This document shows positions 42,901 to 53,400 of a DNA stretch of 64,000 nucleotides, piece by piece; position 1 is the first letter of the stretch; each line of letters opens with the position of its first letter. This stretch comes from Clostridium_AM sp900759715 (GTDB lineage Bacteria; Bacillota; Clostridia; Clostridiales; Clostridiaceae). The stretch lies in NCBI GenBank assembly GCA_900759715.1, contig CAAEXF010000103.1:68712-132711 (forward strand), written 5' to 3'. The position numbers and the translations under genes were made by a program. The notes under the pieces were generated by a model. It searched no databases and had not been told where the DNA came from. It saw only the letters and a list, made by a program, of their open reading frames with translations.

Positions 42901-44142
42901 TCAATTTCCAGAGAAGAATTTTAAATCAATGGCTTTTGCCATGGCCTCACCTCCAGCATCACTTGGATGAAGATGATCTCCACTATCATATTTAGGTAAT
43001 AACTTTGAAGGATTGCCAGGATCAAGTGTGGCCTTATCAAAATCAATTACTCCATCAAATTTTTCGCTAGTTCTAATCCATTCATTAACCTCTTTACGCT
43101 TAATATCAAGCTCATCAGTATATACTTCGTATCCTTTAAAAGGCATAATTGTAGCTCCATATATCTTCAAGTTATGTTTATGTGCCAACTCAATATATCT
43201 TTCAAGTCCAGTAATTATTTGATCTTTAGTTACAATTTCAGAAGCGGGAGCTGGTCCTCCTGGCCCTGTATGCATTATATCATTGACTCCTTCTAAAACA
43301 ATTACATACTTTGCTCCTTCATGATCTGTAATAGCTTTTTCAAATCTTGAAATTCCTGAGGGTCCAAACAAATCATGAAGTTTGCTTTCACTATTATGCA
43401 AGATTCTGTTACCGCCGATTGCCTCTCTAATTACAGATAAGTTTCTTATATTTGCATCATTCAATTCCTTCGCAAGGTAGTCTGGCCAGGAAAGGGTAGT
43501 TATTGAGTCTCCAAAAGCAATAATTGATCCATTCTTTTCAGATGTCATCACTTCTATTGATGTAAGAAACGGAGATACTTTTGGAACTCCATTTATGCCA
43601 ATAGCTTTAAAATCTTTTTCTGTATCAACTGAATTCGTAAAATTACCTGCTTGTGAATAATAGGATTCTGCACCTCCACAAGCTCCAGTTATATTTCTCA
43701 CCTCATTTGGAAGATAAATACTTACAGCTACCTTATCTAATGCTTTTATATTAACTTCAAAAGGATCGCTCCATACAAAAGTCCCTTTTTCAATAGTTAC
43801 AGCTGATTCGCCGTTGAAGGTAAGTGTTTTTTGTGAATCCTTATGAATAGTACCATCGGAGTTAACTATACCAAAAGTAGCTGCACCAATTTTAATTGGC
43901 TCTGTTCCAAACTCGTTTGAAATTTTTATTCTTTCTTTTGAGCCTTCAAAGGTTGAAGTTACTACTGTACGCAAAGTTTGATTTTTATAATTTAATTGAA
44001 AAAAAGTAAAATCTGTTGCACTCCCACTCCATGCACCAATCCAATGGGTAGATTCACTTCTTGTACTACAACCAACATAAAAGCTTAAAATCAAAAATAT
44101 GATTAATGATAAAAAAACTGATGTCCTAAATTTCTTTTTCAT
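42901..44142 (-). CDS. SGNH/GDSL hydrolase lipoprotein
   Basis: The protein has about 413 residues from ATG 44142 with GAGG upstream. A lipoprotein signal peptide ends at the lipobox FYVGC. A beta-rich N-terminal domain (residues 35-190) precedes the SGNH domain with blocks IIAFGDSIT (Ser), EAIGGNR (Gly), LEGVNDIMH (Asn) and DHLHPSDAGG (Asp/His). It probably hydrolyses acyl or acetyl esters of polysaccharides or lipids at the outer membrane face. It is a single gene. Confidence 0.9.
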   Translation of the reverse strand: MKKKFRTSVFLSLIIFLILSFYVGCSTRSESTHWIGAWSGSATDFTFFQLNYKNQTLRTVVTSTFEGSKERIKISNEFGTEPIKIGAATFGIVNSDGTIHKDSQKTLTFNGESAVTIEKGTFVWSDPFEVNIKALDKVAVSIYLPNEVRNITGACGGAESYYSQAGNFTNSVDTEKDFKAIGINGVPKVSPFLTSIEVMTSEKNGSIIAFGDSITTLSWPDYLAKELNDANIRNLSVIREAIGGNRILHNSESKLHDLFGPSGISRFEKAITDHEGAKYVIVLEGVNDIMHTGPGGPAPASEIVTKDQIITGLERYIELAHKHNLKIYGATIMPFKGYEVYTDELDIKRKEVNEWIRTSEKFDGVIDFDKATLDPGNPSKLLPKYDSGDHLHPSDAGGEAMAKAIDLKFFSGN

Positions 44143-44250
44143 TTTATTCCTCAACTTTATTTCATCAAAAATTCCAGTAACATGCCCATAGGATATGCTG
44201 CTGGCAATTTTAAAGCCTATTTATAAGTCTTTATTATATTATTAGTCTAA

Positions 44251-46272
44251 TTATTTAAATGAATTGAGTAAGTTAGCGAGTATCAATTCCTTACTGTCCT
44301 GCAATTCAGACATGACCAATTCCATGCCTTCTCTTATCCTATTATATTTACATATCATTTCATTCTGTTCTTCCAAAGACGGCAGAGCAATCTGAAAATC
44401 TAAAAACTTTTTTTCCTTTAAATATTTTCTATTCGTTGAACCAGAACTGGTCTTTTCACAAATTTCGATGAATTCAGGAAGGGATACATATAGATTAAAC
44501 CATTCAATATCCAAAAGCTTATGATTTACTTCATAGGTCCAGAAGTTCGCTGTAATTATTGCTCTATCAAGTTCCTCTGGCACTATTCCAAAGGCTCCAT
44601 TCCTTGCATCTATTTTAGATAATAAAAATTGACCTTTTCTAACTGCAAACTGCCTCTTGGTTCCGATTTCTTTACCCCTCTTAGTATCTCTTAATGTTAT
44701 TCCATGGTTATTTGTTTTTATTGTAACTCTGTTGTAGTAAGTTTCATTCTCTATATTAACTGCATCTTTAACTCTTGTTAACAAATCACCAATTTTGTAA
44801 TTATTACAGTCAGTCTCATTTTTACTATTAGTTAGCTCCGTCAATTCAGTTCTTATTTTTTCTAAATAATTTATAATAGAAATGCTAGATTTATCAAAAT
44901 GCTCGCATATCATATCGTTGCTTATCTGTGAATATGTATTTATGCTGCTCTTAGGATTTTTTATGTCTAGGTTATAATTGTTTCCTATAATCTGACTTAA
45001 GGGTACTTTCCATGCATATTCATTCTCTACTCTCTCATTCCACCACTTTAACTCTGCTTCAAATTCTTCCTTGTTTATAGGTTTAGTTTTGTTATAACTT
45101 TTATACCCTTTAGGCAGCTTATGTTCATAGTACCAAACTTCATTAGTTGAACCAGTCTTAGTAAAAAATAATAGATTCGTTGGTATATCTGTATAAGGAG
45201 CAAAAACTCCTTTTGGAAGTCTTACTATGGTATGCAGATTACATTCTTCTAGTAACTTTCTTTTAATATTTAAAGATGTGATATCATTACTAAATAAGAA
45301 GTTATCTGGCAATACAACTCCAGCTCTGCCATTTTCCTTAAGTCTATATAGTATTAATGCTATGAATAAATCCGCTGTCTCAGAGGACTGAATTTCCAAT
45401 GGAAAATTGATTTTTATAGCATCCTCTTCTGTTCCTCCGTAGGGAGGATTCATTATAATTACATCTACTTTATCTTCTTCTTTGTAATCTCTTACGTTTT
45501 CTTCCAAAGAGTTCTTATGTTCAATATTTGGTTCATCTATATCATGCAGCAGAAGGTTTGTCATACAAAGTAAATGTGGAAGAGACTTCTTCTCTATTCC
45601 ATATATATTTTTTTGTACTAGTTCTCTATCTTGTGGTGTCTTTATTTGTTTCTCTAATATACGTAATGCAGAAGTCAAAAATCCGCCGGTACCGCAGGCA
45701 AAATCAGCTATCTTTTCCCCAATTTGCGGATTAAGAACCTCTGCTATAAAGTCAGTAACAGCACGTGGTGTATAAAACTCTCCTGATTTTCCTGCAGATT
45801 GTAAATCTTTAATTATCCTTTCATAAATATCATTAAAAGCATGCCTTTCTTCATATTCTGTAAAATCAATTTCATCTACTGCATTTATAACCTTCCTTAA
45901 AAGAACTCCATTTTTCATATAATTATAAGCGCCTTCAAATACATTCTTTACTATTACACTTCTCTTTTCCGTCGTTTCATTTATTTCTAAAGACTTTAAG
46001 GCAGGAAATAGCTGTTCATTTACGAAATCTAATAGTGTATCCCCTGTCATCGCTTTACCATCTTTATTGTAGGCAGCCCAGTTTCTCCATCTAAACTCTT
46101 CGGGAATTATAGAGACATAATCATCCTGCAGCTCCCAAAGTTTTTCTTTGGCATCATATACTTTCAAAAAAAGTATCCATACTATTTGCCCTATTCTTTG
46201 CGCATCTCCATCTACCCCTGCATCTTGTCTCGTAATGTTTTGTAACCTTCTAATTAAATTGTCTATACTCAT
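44251..46272 (-). CDS. fused HsdM-HsdS adenine methyltransferase
   Basis: The protein has 673 residues. The HsdM part spans about 1-470, with an N-terminal helical domain (RLQNITRQDAGVDGDAQRIG), SAM-binding FACGTGGF and catalytic NPPYGG near 280. A helical linker precedes one HsdS-type target-recognition domain (YKIGDLLTRVKDAVNIENE, FLLSKIDARNGAFGIVPEEL, LPSLEEQNEMICKYNRIREG). Standard HsdM is about 500 residues and HsdS has two such domains. One recognition domain suggests dimerisation to a symmetric split site. No HsdR or other nuclease is adjacent. GGGGGG precedes the ATG. Confidence 0.85.
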   Translation of the reverse strand: MSIDNLIRRLQNITRQDAGVDGDAQRIGQIVWILFLKVYDAKEKLWELQDDYVSIIPEEFRWRNWAAYNKDGKAMTGDTLLDFVNEQLFPALKSLEINETTEKRSVIVKNVFEGAYNYMKNGVLLRKVINAVDEIDFTEYEERHAFNDIYERIIKDLQSAGKSGEFYTPRAVTDFIAEVLNPQIGEKIADFACGTGGFLTSALRILEKQIKTPQDRELVQKNIYGIEKKSLPHLLCMTNLLLHDIDEPNIEHKNSLEENVRDYKEEDKVDVIIMNPPYGGTEEDAIKINFPLEIQSSETADLFIALILYRLKENGRAGVVLPDNFLFSNDITSLNIKRKLLEECNLHTIVRLPKGVFAPYTDIPTNLLFFTKTGSTNEVWYYEHKLPKGYKSYNKTKPINKEEFEAELKWWNERVENEYAWKVPLSQIIGNNYNLDIKNPKSSINTYSQISNDMICEHFDKSSISIINYLEKIRTELTELTNSKNETDCNNYKIGDLLTRVKDAVNIENETYYNRVTIKTNNHGITLRDTKRGKEIGTKRQFAVRKGQFLLSKIDARNGAFGIVPEELDRAIITANFWTYEVNHKLLDIEWFNLYVSLPEFIEICEKTSSGSTNRKYLKEKKFLDFQIALPSLEEQNEMICKYNRIREGMELVMSELQDSKELILANLLNSFK

Positions 46273-46342
46273 TTATTTCTCCCCCCGGAATACTCATGCT
46301 GTATATACATATTATAGCTTATTTTTACCTTTATCAAAAATA

Positions 46343-46376
46343 AAACACTATCAATACAACTGTAATGATAGTGCTT
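46343..46376 (-). terminator. aldehyde dehydrogenase gene terminator
   Basis: On the minus strand AAGCACTATCATTAC pairs with GTATTGATAGTGTTT, with one G-U pair and one mismatch, then TTATTTTTG. It is similar to the perfect stem at 38641-38676. Confidence 0.65.
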
Positions 46377-46388
46377 GTTGCTTTTCCG

Positions 46389-47777
46389 CTACTTCATAAC
46401 TCTTCTGAGCATAGACATCTTCTTCTTAGTATAGGGTGGAAAAATAAATCTTAAATTAAATCTGGTACTTTTCTTTAATACACTCTTCATATGAGAAAAA
46501 GTTTCAAAGCTTCTTTGTCCATGGTAAGAACCTACCCCTGCAGTTCCAACTCCTCCAAAGGGCAAAAATGGACTTGCTAAATGTGTCATTGTGTCATTAA
46601 TACATCCGCCGCCATAAGAAATGTTTTCTACAACCTTTTTCTCTACTTCTCTACTTTCAGTAAATAGATATAGGGCTAAGGGCTTTGGTCTGCTGTTTAT
46701 TTTATTTGTAACTTCATTTAAATCTTCATACTCTAAAACAGGCAGCACTGGTCCAAAGATTTCCTCTTCCATAACTTTATCTTCCCAGGTTACGTTATTC
46801 ATAATTGTAGGAGCCATATATAATTCTTCTACATCATAATCTCCACCAAATATGACCTTATCTTCATCAATTAATCCTTTAATTCTAGAGAGCTGCTTTT
46901 CATTGACTATTCTCCCGTAATCCTTACTTGTCTTAGGGTTATTTCCATAAAATATTTTTATTTTTTCTACAAGTTTAGAAACTAATTGATCTTTAATTTC
47001 TTTATGAACAAGTAGATAGTCTGGAGCAACGCAGGTCTGCCCAACATTCATAAACTTTCCCCAAATTATTCTTTCTGAAGCACTTTCTATATTTGCATCC
47101 TTGTGAACAATAGTAGGACTTTTACCACCTAGTTCAAGAGTAACAGGCACCAGATTTTTAGCAGCTGCCTCCATGACTATCTTTCCCACAGCAACACTTC
47201 CTGTAAAAAATATATAGTCAAAAGGAGAATTAATTAAGATTGAGGTTTCTTCTTTTCCCCCTTCTATGACCTCTATATATTTTTCATGAAAGTTTTCCTT
47301 TATTATTTTGTATACTATCTTCGAAACATTCGTTGTATATTCAGATGGTTTTATTACTACACAATTCCCTGCAGAAATAGCTCCAATTAAAGGTTCCATT
47401 ATTAATTGAAATGGATAATTAAAAGGTCCCACTATTAAAACTGATCCATAGGGTTCCGCATATATATAACTTCTTGAACCAAAGTGTACCGTTGGAGTTT
47501 TTACTCTTCTTACTTTTGACCATTTTTTTAAGTTTTTTATAAAGTGTCCTATACTATCATATATATAACCTATTTCAGTGGCATAAGCTTCAAACTCTGG
47601 CTTATGAAGATCTTTGTATAATGCCTCCATTATAAGCTTTTCATTATCCTTAATGGCTCCTTTAAGTTTTTGAAGCTGCTTTATCCTGAAATCAATGTTT
47701 TTTGTTTCTCCTTCATAGAAGTATTCTTTTTGTTTTTTCAGAACATCTAGTATTTTTTCATTATCTATATTTATCAT
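46389..47777 (-). CDS. class-3-type aldehyde dehydrogenase
   Basis: The protein has 462 residues. It oxidises aldehydes with NAD(P). Visible motifs are PFNYPFQLIMEPL, FFTGSVAVGK, TLELGGKSP with the general-base Glu, NVGQTCVAPDY with the catalytic Cys, and EEIFGPVLPV. The C-terminal FIFPPYTKKKMSMLRR end is typical of fatty-aldehyde/ALDH3-like enzymes. It is a single gene. Its N-terminal 20 codons have a decayed partial copy at 62823-62892. Confidence 0.92.
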   Translation of the reverse strand: MINIDNEKILDVLKKQKEYFYEGETKNIDFRIKQLQKLKGAIKDNEKLIMEALYKDLHKPEFEAYATEIGYIYDSIGHFIKNLKKWSKVRRVKTPTVHFGSRSYIYAEPYGSVLIVGPFNYPFQLIMEPLIGAISAGNCVVIKPSEYTTNVSKIVYKIIKENFHEKYIEVIEGGKEETSILINSPFDYIFFTGSVAVGKIVMEAAAKNLVPVTLELGGKSPTIVHKDANIESASERIIWGKFMNVGQTCVAPDYLLVHKEIKDQLVSKLVEKIKIFYGNNPKTSKDYGRIVNEKQLSRIKGLIDEDKVIFGGDYDVEELYMAPTIMNNVTWEDKVMEEEIFGPVLPVLEYEDLNEVTNKINSRPKPLALYLFTESREVEKKVVENISYGGGCINDTMTHLASPFLPFGGVGTAGVGSYHGQRSFETFSHMKSVLKKSTRFNLRFIFPPYTKKKMSMLRRVMK

Positions 47778-47891
47778 AATTTTCCCTCTTAGATTATTAT
47801 ATTAGGTTCATATTTTTTTACCACAGCCTATAGCAAGCCGTGCATTTGAAGCTCTTGATTATTATATTAGTTCCATATTCCGCCTTTGATT

Positions 47892-49274
47892 CTATCTATA
47901 TATTCTTGCGTCTAATGGTATTTTTAATACCACCTGTGCACCACCCATTTTTGTAGAATTAGATAATTCTATTTCTCCCTGGTGCAATTTTATAAATGAT
48001 TTTGTAATAGATAATCCTATACCATAATGATTTTTAGAATTTCTACTCTTATCTCCCCGATAGAATTGTTCCGTTGCAGATTCTAACTCTTCTTTTGAAA
48101 ATCCATTTCCACTGTCTGCAATCAAAAACTGCAGACTTTTTTCAGTTCCTTGAACTTTAAAAAGCAGCCTGCCCTTTTTAGGAGAATATTCAACTGCATT
48201 TGCAATTACATTCATTATAGCTCGGTATAAAAGTTCTTCATCTCCATAAAAAAATTCCGGTATTTTGTCCTGTTCATTTATAAGCTCAAGATTTTTTTCA
48301 GAAGCCAGAGCTTTTTCCTGCTCTACAAGCTTTTGAAAAAATACTTTAGTTTCTACTCTAACTGGGTTTAAAACTAATGTCTCTTCTGACTTTGTCATAT
48401 CCATCAGCATTTTTAGATAGTGCTGAATTTCATCTGTGCTTTTTAGAATATAATCATTGTATTTTACCTTCTCTGCATCCTGACAGGTTTCCTTAATTAA
48501 TTCTGCATTTCCCTTAATAATGGTCAAAGGGGTTTTAATATCATGTGCCAGTGCAGAGATTTGATTCTTCCTTGATTTTTCCATATTCCATTGTTTTTGT
48601 AGAGAATCCTTCAATGCGCTTTTCATTTGGTTTAAAGAATCAATAACCTCTTCAATTTCACGGATATCAGAATGCTCAGGTTGAAAGTCAAGATTCTGCT
48701 TTTTTATCTGCTCTGTTGCTTTCATTAGAATCTTCATTTCCTTAGAAAAATATTTACCAAATCTAGCAGACAATAACAATACTTCTCCTATAAAAAGGCA
48801 AATGAACAAAATACCCATGAATAGTTCTGGATTCACAAAATATTTTCTTAATAATAGATGGCTGAACTGTGCCGTCAAAGAATACTCAACAATACAGATC
48901 TGACTATCCCTATGAAACACCTTATAATAGTGGCTTCTCCCTGAACTATTTTGATTACCCTGGATGGCATTCCAAGCATTTTGTGATGCTTTACTATTGA
49001 AATTGCCATAAAGCATCTTACCTGACTCATTATAGACCCCATAACTACAGCCCTCTGGTATCATATCCTTTGTCACAATATCTGCTTTCAAGATAATATC
49101 ACGACTGCTTTCAATCTTCTGCTCAAAGTAATTGGCAGGCAGTACTATCTTGCTATTGAGCATAATTGAAAATGTCATCATATCCAAAAATAGCAGCAGA
49201 ACTGTTCCCAATATAAAATATAGTATATACCTGATAAATATGCTACGAAGACTTCTTTTCCCTTTTAAACCCAT
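47892..49274 (-). CDS. membrane sensor histidine kinase (lantibiotic-response type)
   Basis: The protein has 460 residues. TM1 is near 12-35, an external domain of about 110 residues follows, TM2 is near 150-168 (LFMGILFICLFIGEVLLLS), then HAMP. HisKA has His near 244 (SALAHDIKTPLTII), and the ATPase has NVIANAVEYSP, DSGNGFS, FYRGDKS and GIGLSITK. It overlaps the response regulator by 10 nt. The pair resembles regulators of antimicrobial-peptide exporters such as Cpr. A matching exporter lies 6.4 kb away at 56319-58536, beyond the lacZ island. Confidence 0.9.
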   Translation of the reverse strand: MGLKGKRSLRSIFIRYILYFILGTVLLLFLDMMTFSIMLNSKIVLPANYFEQKIESSRDIILKADIVTKDMIPEGCSYGVYNESGKMLYGNFNSKASQNAWNAIQGNQNSSGRSHYYKVFHRDSQICIVEYSLTAQFSHLLLRKYFVNPELFMGILFICLFIGEVLLLSARFGKYFSKEMKILMKATEQIKKQNLDFQPEHSDIREIEEVIDSLNQMKSALKDSLQKQWNMEKSRKNQISALAHDIKTPLTIIKGNAELIKETCQDAEKVKYNDYILKSTDEIQHYLKMLMDMTKSEETLVLNPVRVETKVFFQKLVEQEKALASEKNLELINEQDKIPEFFYGDEELLYRAIMNVIANAVEYSPKKGRLLFKVQGTEKSLQFLIADSGNGFSKEELESATEQFYRGDKSRNSKNHYGIGLSITKSFIKLHQGEIELSNSTKMGGAQVVLKIPLDARIYR

Positions 49275-49924
49275 TTATACCCAATCCCCCAAACCGTTTC
49301 AATGGTGGAGCAATTTACTTTTGCGAGCTTTGCCCTGATGTTTTTTATATGTTCCACAATAGCTGAGCTATCACTCTCTCTATCAAACCCAAACACTGCC
49401 TCATATATTTTTTCTTTTGAAAATACCTGTCCATGATGTAGTGCAAGGAATTCACTAATTTCATATTCACTCTTTGTAAGAGGAATCAGCTCCTCTCCTG
49501 CAAAGACCTCTTTTGCTGATAGCTTGAACTTAAGTCCAGATATAATAAAATTGTGATGCTTTTCTCTCTGCTCCCTTCTTAAATGGGCTGCCACCCTTGA
49601 ACGTAATTCTCCCAAGCCAAAGGGTTTTGTAATATAATCATCACCACCCATACCAAGCCCCTTAATAATGTCCTCTTCCATGGTTTTTGCCGTTAAAAAC
49701 AAAATAGGACAATCTACTAGGTCACGGATATTTCGGCATAGGGTAAATCCATCTATATCAGGCATCATTACATCTAATAGAATTAAATCATAATGCGAAC
49801 ACTGCTCCACATGAAATGTAGAAAAGTTACTTACCGTGGTAACCTGATGTCCTTCTTTTAACAATGCTGCTTTTATCAACTCCAGAATTCCCTCTTCATC
49901 ATCAATTGCTAATATATTTGCCAT
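49265..49924 (-). CDS. OmpR-family response regulator (lantibiotic-response type)
   Basis: The protein has 219 residues. The receiver has ILAIDDEEGILELI, the phospho-acceptor Asp near residue 52 (LILLDVMMPDIDGF), FLTAKTME and TKPFGLGE. The winged helix ends SSAIVEHIKNIRAKL and VWGIGYKW. It is the first gene of the pair with the kinase at 47892. GC content and codon use feel slightly higher than the neighbours, like the exporter at 56-58 kb; this is an impression, not a measurement. Confidence 0.92.
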   Translation of the reverse strand: MANILAIDDEEGILELIKAALLKEGHQVTTVSNFSTFHVEQCSHYDLILLDVMMPDIDGFTLCRNIRDLVDCPILFLTAKTMEEDIIKGLGMGGDDYITKPFGLGELRSRVAAHLRREQREKHHNFIISGLKFKLSAKEVFAGEELIPLTKSEYEISEFLALHHGQVFSKEKIYEAVFGFDRESDSSAIVEHIKNIRAKLAKVNCSTIETVWGIGYKWV

Positions 49925-50049
49925 ATTATCACGCCCTTTTCTTCATTTAAGCATAACTGTACATATAAGAACTTTTCTATATTTATATATTAATATTACC
50001 ATAAGTTATCCATAATTTTAAAATATTATAATTTCCTATAGAATAAATC

Positions 50050-50169
50050 GGGGCCGTTGCAAAATGCATAAAAACCTTATATAAACAGAGTTCTTGGCTT
50101 CAGATGGAGTTTAAAACTCCACCTGAAGCCAAGAATCCTGTTTATAAATATCCGTTTTGCAACAGCCCC
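50050..50169. repeat. MITE-like 120-bp nested palindrome
   Basis: Terminal arms GGGGCCGTTGCAAAA (50050-50064) and TTTTGCAACAGCCCC (50155-50169) are inverted with one mismatch. Inside, a second long palindrome centred at about 50112 contains CTTGGCTTCAGATGGAGTTT and its complement, as in family A. AATC occurs on both flanks (50046-50049 and 50170-50173), a possible 4-bp target duplication. No coding sequence is present. Confidence 0.75.
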
Positions 50170-50178
50170 AATCAAAAC

Positions 50179-50235
50179 AAAGGGTGCTGTGTCGCAACTA
50201 GAAATTATTCTCTATTTGGAGACAGCCCCTTTTTT
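50179..50235. terminator. terminator downstream of lacZ
   Basis: AAAGGGTGCTGTGTC and GACAGCCCCTTTTTT form an imperfect stem, T-rich on both exits (TTTTTTG plus strand, TTTGTTTTG minus strand). It lies past the family B repeat that follows lacZ. Confidence 0.55.
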
Positions 50236-50248
50236 GTTGTAATTAATT

Positions 50249-50473
50249 ATGAAACTCCTTCGCCTATCGTCGAATGAGTACTCACTGAGTAAGCGATTCA
50301 CTTCAAATCAGAGATTTGATTTCTCTGCTTAAGCGATCATCTCAAAATCAACACTCTGTGTAAGTGACTATCACCAAATCATCACTCTGTGTAAGCGATC
50401 ATCTCAAAATCATAGATTTTGGATGCCTGCTTAAGATTTGGGATATCTACTTAAGATTTTGGATGCCTGCTTA
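50249..50473 (-). repeat. family B palindromic repeat, copy 3 (longest)
   Basis: On the minus strand it begins at the lacZ stop codon (TAA 50471-50473). CTTAAG units follow with GCAGGCATCC, then four about 31-bp units (CGCTTACACAGAGTG, GTCACTTACACAGAG and variants). It ends GAAGGAGTTTCAT. It has the same order as copies 1 and 2 with one or two extra internal units. Confidence 0.85.
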
Positions 50474-53400
50474 AGAAATAAAATTAACTCTAGATAAGAC
50501 TTCATCACTTATAGATTTGTTATTATAAAGGCTTAGAGTAAATTCTAATTCAAATTTTTCAAATTTACATCTATACTTATCTAGCTGGTTTTGTCCACAA
50601 GAATTTGTTCCTAGACCATTCTGCTTGTAATCAATATTAAGTACTATATAATCTCTTTTTACTAAATCAATAGTATGCTTTGCTTTTTCCAGGTCCCTAT
50701 CTTCATAATAGGAGGCACTAAAGTTAAATGTGTCTTTTGCCTTTGCCATTATACTTAAACCTCTATCATCTGAAAGTCTTACATACTTTGTATCTAATCT
50801 ATTACCATTTTCTTGAGGTTTAACATAGTTAGTAAATAATCCATCTACATCTGTTTCATACACTCCAAATAAGCTAGATTCCTTAGAATCTACATAGCTT
50901 TCGTTTGGTCCCTTCCCCTTATATTTAACACTATAAAAATCTTTATTAATATTTAAGTTCAGTCCGATTCTTGGAAGCATTTCTGGTGCATTCTCCTTCA
51001 TACCACTTGGAATACCAGAAACTGAAAGATCAATATCTCCATTAGGAAGAATAGTATAAGAATAGGAACTTTCAAAATACCATGCACTATTAGTTGAACC
51101 ATTAATGGTCTTTACATTAAAGTAGAATTTATTATTTTCTAGCTTGTAATCTACTTCCTTAACTACTTCATGCATTAGATGGATAAAATATTTTTTAGTA
51201 TAGTCTTCAGTAATATACATATCATTATCTATTGGAGCTCTATAGAAGTTTAATTTAGGCCCTCTTTTAATTACTTCCTTATTATCCTTATACCCTTTAT
51301 TTAAAGTTCCTCTAACAGTATCAAACTCATAGCTAAAGTTATTTCCAAAAACCTTAATTAAATAATTATCTTTTACCATTTCCAAAATGCCTTTAGCTTT
51401 GATATTGCATCTTTCTAAGTCATTAACAAATTTAAATTGTGCTGTTGCTAACTCATGATTAGCTTTAGCAAAGGAAGTATCTTTATTTAAAACATAGGAG
51501 AAATTAATATAGTAATCCGCCCCTTGAATTTTAATAAAGTCATGAGGTATAAGAATATTAATTAAAGCTTCTTCTCTTCCTTTAATATTAGGTAATGACA
51601 CTCTTTCACTTTTCAAAACTTTTCCATCCTCATATATTGTATATATTAAGTCTAAGTCCTCTAAGGATTTAAAGTCATATCTATTGATTATTTTAAAGCT
51701 TCCAGCACTTAGGTCTACTTCCTGAGTTTCTATAGGCTCTATTACTTTTTTGTATTCAAGTAACCCTGGAGAAGGAGTTCTATCTGGCATAATAAGCCCA
51801 TCGATACAGAAGTTATAATTTGTTGGGTCGTCTCCAAAATCGCCACCGTACTTATAATAAACTTCTCCATCTTCACTTACAACTTTTATTCCATGGTCAA
51901 ACCATTCCCAAATAAAGCCGCCTTGAAGTTTAGGATACTTATAGAAAAGTTCTTGGTAATCCTTAAGGTTTCCTGGCCCATTACCCATAGCATGGCAGTA
52001 TTCACAAAGTATATGAGGCTTTCTAGACTTTTCAATAACTTCACTCATTAAAAGCTTAGATTCATGTTCAAGCCAGGTATACATAGTTGAGTAAACATCT
52101 GTAACTTCCGCTTCAAAATCTCCTTCATAGTGTACTAATCTTGTATCATCTAATTCCTTTGCTCTTTTAGCCATAGCTTTAAAGTTATGACCAAAGGCAG
52201 ATTCATTTCCTAAGGACCACATCATTATGGAAGGATGATTTTTATCTCTTTCTATCATTCTTTCTAACCTAGAAACATAAGCTAATTCATATCTTGGATC
52301 ATCTGTTATATAAGCATAATTACCGGTAAGTTCAAATCCATGACATTCTAGGTCTGTTTCATCTATAACATACATTCCATATTCATCACACAATTCATAT
52401 AGATAAGAAGAATTAGGATAATGAGAAGTTCTAATGGCATTTATATTATGCTGCTTCATAAGAATTATATCTTTTTCAATTTCTTCTTTTGCAACAACTC
52501 TACCATTAACACTGTTGTAGTCGTGTCTATTTACTCCTTTAAATTTAATTGCTACTCCATTAACAGTAAATACTTCACCCTTTACTTCTATCTTCCTAAA
52601 ACCTACTTTTATTGGTATAACTTCAATAATGTCAGCATCTTTATAATTTGAGATATAAAGAGTATAGAGGTTTGGCTCTTCAGCATTCCAGGTTTCTACT
52701 TCTATCTCCTTACTCTTAAAGGCGAAGTCCTTACTACTAGGAATAATAGTATCTTCTAAAACTTCATTACCGTCCTTGTCTACTAAAGATAGATGAAGTC
52801 TATGATTATTATTTTCTTTAATCTTAAAGTTTACTTCTAAAATTCCCTTTGAATAACTTCCATCTAAGTCAGTTTTAATAAAAATGTCTTCTATTCCTTC
52901 GATAGGATCGCTATAAAGCTCTACATCTCTAAATATACCACTTAACCACCACATGTCTTGATCTTCTAAATAGGTACCATCTGACCATTGATAAACCACT
53001 ACTGTTATTTGATTTTTCCCTATTCTAACAAAATCTGTAACATCAAATTCAGCAGTTAACCTTGCTCCTTTTGAATAACCTACTTCTACTCCATTTATAA
53101 ATAGCTTATAGGCTGAGTCTACTCCATTAAACCTAATTATTATTCTTTTATTTAGCCATGTTTCATCTATTTGAAAATCCCTTCTGTATATTCCTGTAGG
53201 GTTTTCTGTTGGAACATATGGAGGATTTATAGGGAAGCTATACCAAAGGTCTGAGTAATGCATCTTTCCATAGCCCTGCATTTGCCAGTTTCCTGGAACC
53301 TGGATATCATTATAATTTTTTAAATCTATGTCTTCCTTATAAAAGTCTTCCGGTGCATACTCAGGAGCATCTAAAAACAAGAATTTCCACACTCCATTTA

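Noticed and set aside
47792..47880. pair of similar ~20-bp words (GATTATTATATTAG) near the aldehyde dehydrogenase start
   Set aside because: Two AT-rich copies 66 bp apart are too simple to support a specific site or element.
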